Under the pieces are notes generated by a model, which saw nothing but the letters and a program-made list of their open reading frames with translations, had not been told where the DNA came from and searched no databases. DNA of 64,000 nt from Glandiceps talaboti (lineage: Eukaryota > Hemichordata > Enteropneusta > Spengelidae): assembly GCF_964340395.1 (NCBI RefSeq), contig NC_135549.1, positions 4,945,501 to 5,009,500 on the forward strand. Reading direction: 5' to 3'. The position numbers and the translations under genes are program-made. Shown here in pieces: positions 52,772-64,000 of this stretch; the first letter of the stretch is position 1; every line of letters begins with the position of its first letter.

Positions 52772-53898
52772 TTAGGTTTCTCCAGGTTCACATTTCAAGT
52801 TAGGTTTCTGTTCGCAGATGAAGGCCCAGTCTTGGTTGCAATGAGCATCATTCCAGGCTTGGTTGTTCAACCTCCACATATGAATACATCTGTTTGAGCG
52901 ACGACTAGGATGTCCTGGTGACCAATTAGTAAACGTCAAACTAGTATTATCAATACACGACCACTTATTATCCTGTGAAGCAAATAATCATTTTATGGTC
53001 AAAATACGTCAATTCTACAATCGGGGGGGGGGGGGGCACATACGTTACTGAAACAATCAACGTTTTGTCAGTAGTATAGTACTTTAAACACAACTAGACT
53101 TTATTTTAGTTATGAAATTTCCTCGAGCAGACCAATTTTTTCCTCTATCACTATTACGATCATAGCTTTCTATGTCGATGGAGCTGTGACTGACATTTGT
53201 CTACCAAATGCTAGCGTAGTCACAGATCTCACTGAGTAGACACGCCACTATTAGCACTGCAATATTACCACTACAAGTGTTACTGCAAGTACTATACTCA
53301 TACATCTATTAATGCAACAACTATAGGATACGAGTAATATCTGATAAATCATATTTTCTTACCTTAGCATTGGTGCATCCAAGCCACCAGCTATTGGTAG
53401 AGTCCAGCACATCAACATAAGCTTCTATCATTGCCATCTCATCACTATCATTTATCACTGCCAGATCAGCTTTGCAACTCATTACTTGACAAAAGAGCCT
53501 GGCATTTTTCCAACTTGTAGCTTGACCCTTCTGAGCAAACCAATAACACGAGTCACGGTACTTGATCCATGGTGCACTGCATACATTTTTCTCAACTGCT
53601 GTATATATGTCAAATGAAACAGAAACAAATGTGAAAAATTACCTCAAGCTTCATTTACGCAAGTTAAACAATACGAAAAACATTCAGATTAAATCATACA
53701 CTATAGCACAACGAACCGATTTTTACGTATATTGTATGAATATTTTGAACAAACATATTTAAACTCTACTCCCAGCACCAGCACCCGCCATCGCCACCTC
53801 CAGCACCAGCGCCAGCACAAGCCCCAACCCCAGCACCATAACCAACACCAGCACCAGTAAAGCACCTCCATCAGCAAGAGCACCTCTCATCCTCATCA

Positions 53899-53931
<33 letters not shown>

Positions 53932-54534
53932 TCATCATTATCATCATCATCGACGTTCGTTGTCCATCTCAATCCTCCCCTTCTTCAATTGTCTTCCAAA
54001 GATGTCGACAAAAACCATAACACTCACTTACAAAACAAGGCAGATGAACCAACCAAGAAAATACTACCTATACTTTCGACTTTGGGAAGTGCATGAATTG
54101 GTATAAAGTAGTCGTCATGGTAAGGAGCCAATCCGTGATATAAACCAAATTTTTTTATATCGAAGAACAACGAAATACAAACCTTGAACCATAACATCAG
54201 CCAGACGTTCATTGATGACATTTGACTGTCGCAACATAACAGCTTCAGCTTGTGTGAGTCGACTTTCTAGTTGGTTCAACCTCTTGTTTTGACCGCGAAA
54301 TTCTTCTTTTAGATTTTCCAACATCAAGGCGGTTTCAGTTGACATTGCAGTAGTCGTACATGGACGATCCACGGTCTCCGGTACAACGAATGTGTATTGA
54401 CACGTGTTACTGTCTGGAATAGTGTCGTTGACAACCGGGTTACCATATACAGCGACAAATATTGTCACGAATATCACAAAGACATGTAACATTTCAAACG
54501 TTAAACTACACGCAGCCATTTTACCAGTACTCAT
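52772..54534 (-). CDS. Secreted coiled-coil / C-type lectin domain protein, 3 exons (262 aa)
   Basis: Exons 54183-54534, 53363-53598 and 52772-52972 (stop TAA) join in frame (phases 1, 0). Two start codons are possible (54534 or 54519); the second gives a tighter signal peptide (MAACSLTFEMLHVFVIFVTI...). A CQYTFVVPETVDRPC motif follows, reminiscent of the N-termini of fibrinogen-related/angiopoietin-type proteins, then a heptad-repeat coiled coil (LKEEFRGQNKRLNQLESRL), which suggests oligomers. Exons 2-3 form a long-form C-type lectin domain: paired N-terminal Cys (VCSAPWIKYRDSCYWF), FCQ, WWLGC, and WNDAHCNQDWAFICEQ. The WND half of the calcium site is present, but the EPN/QPD sugar motif is not (NWSPGHPSRRSNRC). 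It is likely extracellular, and its ligand cannot be predicted. A poly(A) signal is at 52615-52620. Confidence 0.88.
53765..53960. repeat. Imperfect GCACCA-type and (CGT)n/(CAT)n trinucleotide tract
   Basis: CAGCACCAGC-rich degenerate repeat followed by a pure CGT run and a CAT run, in the first intron of the lectin gene. The translations are artefacts. Confidence 0.9.
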
Positions 54535-54989
54535 ACAAGCGATGGCGTTCCTCTTTATGCAATTATTTTGTACATGTGTTACTCTAGCTTTTCATACATG
54601 AAGGATCCAGTTTCGACAAATTCATAAACAACTTTGTAGTGGAGGTCACAGTCTCTAAACTATGATGGAATGTGGTTTATTTCTTCGTAAACATTCTCTA
54701 GACTCGAGAAAGAAAGAATGGGGATCACCACCCTTGTCGTTTAGGTTCGACAAGGAAGGTTGACCTGATGACAGGGTAGATACCAGACTGTAAATAAGAC
54801 TTTCTATACTGGTATGGATTTCCTTCCCGGGTTTCGAAAATAATGCATTAGCGGGGTTAGTGAATATTTGCAAGAATACGTATCATGCCAACTACATTAC
54901 TATAACAATACAGAGGTCTTCTGAACAATGTGTCGTTAGCATGTGCATGTCTACGTATGTGTGTGAGTGTGTGGCGGTGTTTGTTTGTT

Positions 54990-55021
<32 letters not shown>

Positions 55022-57543
55022 CGTGCGTGCGTACGCGTGTGTAAGTATCTGTATGCGAGTCTATCTGTCTGTCTGTTTTAGATAGAAATATTTGACCATT
55101 TATAGAAACGGCGAGGTTACAGGGCCCTATATGATGTTTGATGGAACTCTTGAATGAGAAATAAAGTATTCCCTGAGATAATAGTTTGTTGTATTCGACT
55201 ACAGTTATTATCTGTTAGCCCTGACGTTAGGTCCTGACGTATGACGTATGACGTATGACGTATCTTGGGTATAGGATATGCCTAGCAGAGTCATAATATT
55301 TATTATTCCAAGTGAGTTGACATATAAACCATACGGTTCACAACAATCAAAGCGACAATGTTTAAACATTTGTTGTGCACTCACCGATTAATCATCAAGT
55401 GTCTAGCCTCTAACTAAACCCATTAAATAGTTGCCATGTATGTAATCATTGCGACAACATCACAGTGTACATGTAACCATGACTTTCATTCTATATATAT
55501 TATAATTATTCGCATTTTGACATCCATCCAAACTGATTGACACTGTCACTAGTATCAGTAATCATAAGGAAATAATTCTGTACGACAACACAGGGAAATT
55601 TTGGGGTACGGAACTATGAGATTTAGATCTTCTGGTGGTGATGTTTGATCAACAAGAAATGGAAACAAATTAAATACGAGGGGTGAGAGATTAGCACCAT
55701 ATATCTAAAGCCACGGTGATACCCAATAGTTTGAGTCACCAACTAGGTATATGTCGCAGTTGGTAGCAGTCAAAATACGGGGACAGTTGTATTTGTACAA
55801 CCTAAGTTTGCCGGCGTAGACATCGATATTATCAGAAATTAAACAAAATTGTGGGAGTTATCTTTGGGCACGCGGAATCTAGATAGACACATCAAATCTC
55901 AACTTTATATTTCCCAATGATAATTACATGTATCAGCAATATGGGACTTTCCAGCTAAGATAAAATGGCCTCAGTCCTAATAAGTTTTGATAATAGCTGA
56001 CGGGGATTAACCCTACTACAAAGAGCCCCTGTTCCAATTGGTATCGGAACCGAGGGATAGAGAGGAAAAGATTTAGGGTTTATATTTGACTTACAACACC
56101 GTGCTGGGCTGGGAAACTATGATAACGCATTCAGTCAGCCGCAATGAAGGATCACTTCAATGGGTACGTGTAACTCTTCAGCTATGCAAGGTGGCGATAT
56201 AACACAAATCGTCAACATGTAAAACCCTGATGTAAATGAAAAGCAACAATATATGTGCTATACTTAATATACAAAACACGCTACTATTTTCGGGGAAACC
56301 CCTTCGTTCCAGGTTTTAGAATACAAAACGCAGTTTTAATAGTTCCAGTCCTTAATATGGGTATTAGAAACCATATAGGAAATTCTATCGAGTATCCTAG
56401 ACAGCGAATAATACGTCATTCTGGATATAGTCATAAATATTTACCATATCATAATTGCGTGAATACGTCTTTGTATGTACTATACTGAAAGCCCCTTTTT
56501 CAGATGACGTATAGTTATTTTCTCTTAGAACCATAAAGAGTGATATACAAGTGTATCTATATATTCAGACATCCAGCGATAGATTTTCTCATAATTACAT
56601 TACGTATTGTTAAAAATCAATACAAACAGCATATCACTTTCTGAACTTCTATTAGCCTAGATTATACATGATAAATATTTAGTCTTTGAATGGAAGTGGG
56701 AGAAGGTTCTAAACTTCGGAACACCCCCCCCCCCAAAAAAAAAATCCAACAAAAATCTCAAATAATAATAATTGAACAAATAATAGAATGCTCCGGATTA
56801 CATGTGTTACGATTTGATCTTCTATCAACCGGTGTAAAGTATAATGTCCTCTTCACTTAAGTTTATCGGTACCTAAGTCTCCGAACCTGAAGGAGTCGGA
56901 AATTAAATCACACAGCAGAATCAAGCATTCAAATACACAAGACAGACCGACATTTGGATTATTAAGATCAAACAATGAATTAATATAACTTTATTTACAG
57001 TTTAACCCTAATGTATAGGATTCAAAAGATAGTGAAAGTTTGAACAATGAAGGTTTATATGTTTTCCATTTTTTGTCCATTATGTCACTGATTAACATGT
57101 ATTTTGTACTCATTGAAATTCCAACTTTTATCTGAGTAGTCCAGAAAGATCTTTCATCGGTAAACTAGATCTTATGGTTACAAGCATTGGCATCACTGTA
57201 GGGGCTTTAAAAAGGGTCTAAATCTTAATAACGTCATCTTAAAACTTAGAATTCTTCAGAAGAAAATATCAAACAGTTGAAGTGTTCCTTGTGTAGCTAC
57301 CAAAATATAGCTTCAATCGCTCGCTAAAATATAGACATGTAAAGTTTACAGTTTACAATAGAAAGAATTTAAGACATTTGGCAGAGCAATACTTCTGCAA
57401 TTATAAGTCCACTTCAAAGTTTTCATAATTTATGAATATTTGAAAAATAATGAGATACATTCAATCTCAATGCTACAGTATTGTGGCCACTTTCCATTGT
57501 AGAGTCTTGTTGAGTTGATTTTATGGTTCCTCGAATTTGATAC
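54535..57543. other. Intergenic region between the lectin and channel genes
   Basis: No gene is recognised. It contains a (GT)n/(GC)n patch at about 54960-55045 and a four-fold TGACGTA(T) repeat at about 55232-55263. A minus AATAAA at 56990-56995 could serve the channel gene (550 bp past its stop). Confidence 0.45.
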
Positions 57544-62144
<4,601 letters not shown>

Positions 62145-62486
62145 CTGAAACGAAATTTTATTTAGTAATATGAGAAAGGGTAGGTAGACAATTATTGTAA
62201 GACGTTGTATCCATTTATGTTTTTCTAACACCAGCATGTCTGTCATACTTTATATACTTGATTTGACACTTATTCATTAGTATTGAATTCCGACATTTAG
62301 TTTATTTTCTATATATGCAGTCACTGCGATTTCACATTTTGAAAATTTCTTTTGTCATAGTGTTTCTCCCACATTGTGCTCAAATCGCTGTACAATTATT
62401 ACAACTGACAAAGACTGATAATGGTACAACCGTTTCATCTTCCTGTACACTTAAGTATTTGTCAACAGATTGGCCCACCATTCACA

Positions 62487-63330
62487 CAGGTCACATGTGA
62501 TCCTATGGACATGTGCGCCTAATAAGGAGTCATAGGTGCCTGGAAGTTTTTTTTTATCGCCCTACGCCTCACACACCCATACAGACCAGTACCTCAATTT
62601 CGACTCAAACCACCCACTACAGCACAAACTAGGTGTGATTCGGATGCTTCATCACACAGCAGATACGGTGACCACCTATACCTCAGATCATTAAGTAGAA
62701 AAGACCCATATTAACCGGGCACTGTATAGGTGTGGATATCCTCAGTGGGCAGTAGATACAGCTAAAGTCGTCCTACCTCAAAAGCCTAAAACCAACCGTA
62801 AGAAGGAACAACCTAGTAAGGGATCAGTTGTCCTACCTTACATCAAGGACACTTCAGAGGCATTAAAAAGGATTTGCTACTTCGGTATAAACACATGTAT
62901 TAAGCCTACAAAAACCTTTCGGCAATAATGGGTGTCCCAAAGGACAAGACAAAAAAGGAAAAATGTGTGTGGAGTATTCTACCAAATTCCTTGCCAGGGT
63001 CAGACCATCATTGGCCAATGTCAAGAATCATACATAGTCATAGGGGAGACAGAGACTCAAAACTAGATTTTTGTAGCATAGGCGACCCAGTTCCAGCACA
63101 TAAGAAGTCTCCCAGCACATGCACATCGAATCACCAGGATATTCCGTTAACATAAACAACGTAAATATCCTAGACACTGAAAATAGACATTTTGAACGGG
63201 CAGTGAAGAAAGCTATCTAAATCCGGGTACTTAAACCATCATTGAACAGAGACGGAGGGCAATATAAACTTCCAGGCACCTATATATGACCCCTTATTAG
63301 GCTCACGTGTCCACAAGGTCGCGTGTAGTT
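62487..63330. mobile_element. Inverted-repeat-bounded element carrying a Penelope-like fragment
   Basis: The left terminus (ATGGACATGTGCGCCTAATA AGGAGTCATAGGTGCCTGGA AGTT) is inverted at the right terminus, whose reverse complement reads GTGGACACGTGAGCCTAATA AGGGGTCATATATAGGTGCC TGGAAGTT. The similarity continues inward through ATCGCCCTACGCCTC versus ATTGCCCTCCGTCTC. These ends bound the retroelement fragment listed separately. Confidence 0.7.
62580..63250 (+). pseudogene. Decayed Penelope-like retroelement ORF, RT tail / GIY-YIG-like C-terminus
   Basis: Reading across several frameshifts and stops on the plus strand gives a recognisable series: DQYLNFDSNHPLQHKLGVIR, LHHTADTVTT, INRALYRCGYPQWAVDTAKV, then a spacer, SVVLPYIKDTSEALKRICYF, KPTKTFRQ, and a YQIPC..C...YIVIGET-like segment. 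This order is what I know from the C-terminal part of Penelope-type reverse transcriptases, ending in the region where a GIY-YIG endonuclease begins. It lacks the RT catalytic core, has multiple breaks and cannot be functional. Confidence 0.7.
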
Positions 63331-63648
63331 GGTCACTCTGTTGATAAAGTCTGAAGTGTGCGGTCGAAAATTTCAGATAAAATAATTATAACAACATTCT
63401 TAATTTTCACTGAACGCGAACCTGGGCCCAATACCCAAAAAGGGTGCAATTGTGGAGTTTTTGCTTTTGACAGCTTAAAAAGTTACAAATGTATGTATTT
63501 CTTAATCTTAAGTAAGACTTCAAGATCATTACTTCAATGTAGGATAAAAAACTAAAATATTTAGTTCAATTGCTCATCCCACAGATTATTGCTCATCCCA
63601 CAAAATCAATTTTACTTTTAAAGGAATCTGGTTTTGTACCCCTAAATA

Positions 63649-63839
63649 CAATTGTTACGATCAGGAAATACCATATTCGGAATTTTGGCACATTTTACCT
63701 AAATTAACGTTAAATTCAATTTAAACTACTTAGTTGTTAGCTCCTGTTTGTAACTAAGTAGTTACAATTGAATGTAACGTTAATTTAGGTAAAATGTGCC
63801 AAAATTCCGAATATGGTATTTTTGGATCGTAACACAATT
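63649..63839. mobile_element. Short foldback MITE, about 85-bp arms
   Basis: Left AATTGTTACGATC...GGAAATACCATATTCGGAAT, TTTGGCACATTTTACCTAAA and TTAACGTTA; right arm is its reverse complement, ending GGATCGTAACACAATT. The loop is about 15-20 bp around GTTAGCTCCTGTTTG. No coding capacity. Confidence 0.9.
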
Positions 63840-64000
63840 ACTCCTAAAATGTCGTTAAATCAAGCAATGGGCGAATTTTCCCTTTAGTAAATGCGTGGCA
63901 CTAAAATACATGAAAGTGTCAATACAAGTGATAATTTTTCCTCACTAGACACTGACTTTGTATTCATAACAATACATGATACTACTACACACTGATTTTC

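Larger units (their letters stand above)
62145..64000. other. Right edge of window: probable upstream intron or flank of the channel gene
   Basis: Apart from the Penelope-like element and the foldback MITE, I find no exon with DEG/ENaC N-terminal features on the minus strand, and no other gene. Confidence 0.4.

Overview
The window is invertebrate metazoan genomic DNA. It has AT-rich introns with canonical GT-AG boundaries, abundant microsatellites, long G/C homopolymer runs, minisatellites and many palindromic foldback elements. Nothing in it looks bacterial or viral. The gene set (a CCDC162-like ciliary-type coiled-coil protein, a pair of histamine N-methyltransferase-like genes, a secreted C-type lectin and a DEG/ENaC channel) fits an invertebrate bilaterian. 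An invertebrate deuterostome such as a cephalochordate or hemichordate is my guess, but the species cannot be fixed from sequence alone.

Layout. (1) 682-35413, minus strand: one very large gene. I reconstructed 43 coding exons that join in a single reading frame (6597 bp, 2198 codons plus stop). I call it CCDC162-like. A probable non-coding first exon lies near 39.5 kb. Its introns carry three minisatellites (49-bp, 37-bp and 50-bp units), and the 50-bp array of about 2.2 kb begins at the splice donor of exon 5. (2) 39.6-43.2 kb: gene-free DNA with foldback and inverted-repeat elements. (3) 43287-45347 plus and 46219-48541 minus: two convergent four-exon HNMT-like methyltransferase genes with identical intron phases. 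One has lost the glycine-rich SAM loop, and both differ from human HNMT at the histamine-contact residues. (4) 48.5-52.7 kb: repeats, no convincing gene. (5) 52772-54534 minus: a three-exon secreted protein with signal peptide, coiled coil and C-type lectin domain. (6) 57544-62144 minus: the last five recognised exons of a DEG/ENaC sodium channel; its N-terminus is not visible and probably lies outside the window. Its largest intron is filled with AT, AC and AATC microsatellites and three foldback elements. (7) 62.5-63.3 kb: a decayed Penelope-like retroelement C-terminus bounded by inverted repeats. (8) 63.65-63.84 kb: a small palindromic element.

No operon logic applies. The genes appear independent, except that the two methyltransferase genes are evidently a duplicated, inverted pair. 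Exon boundaries were chosen by eye from splice consensus and reading-frame continuity, without transcript data.
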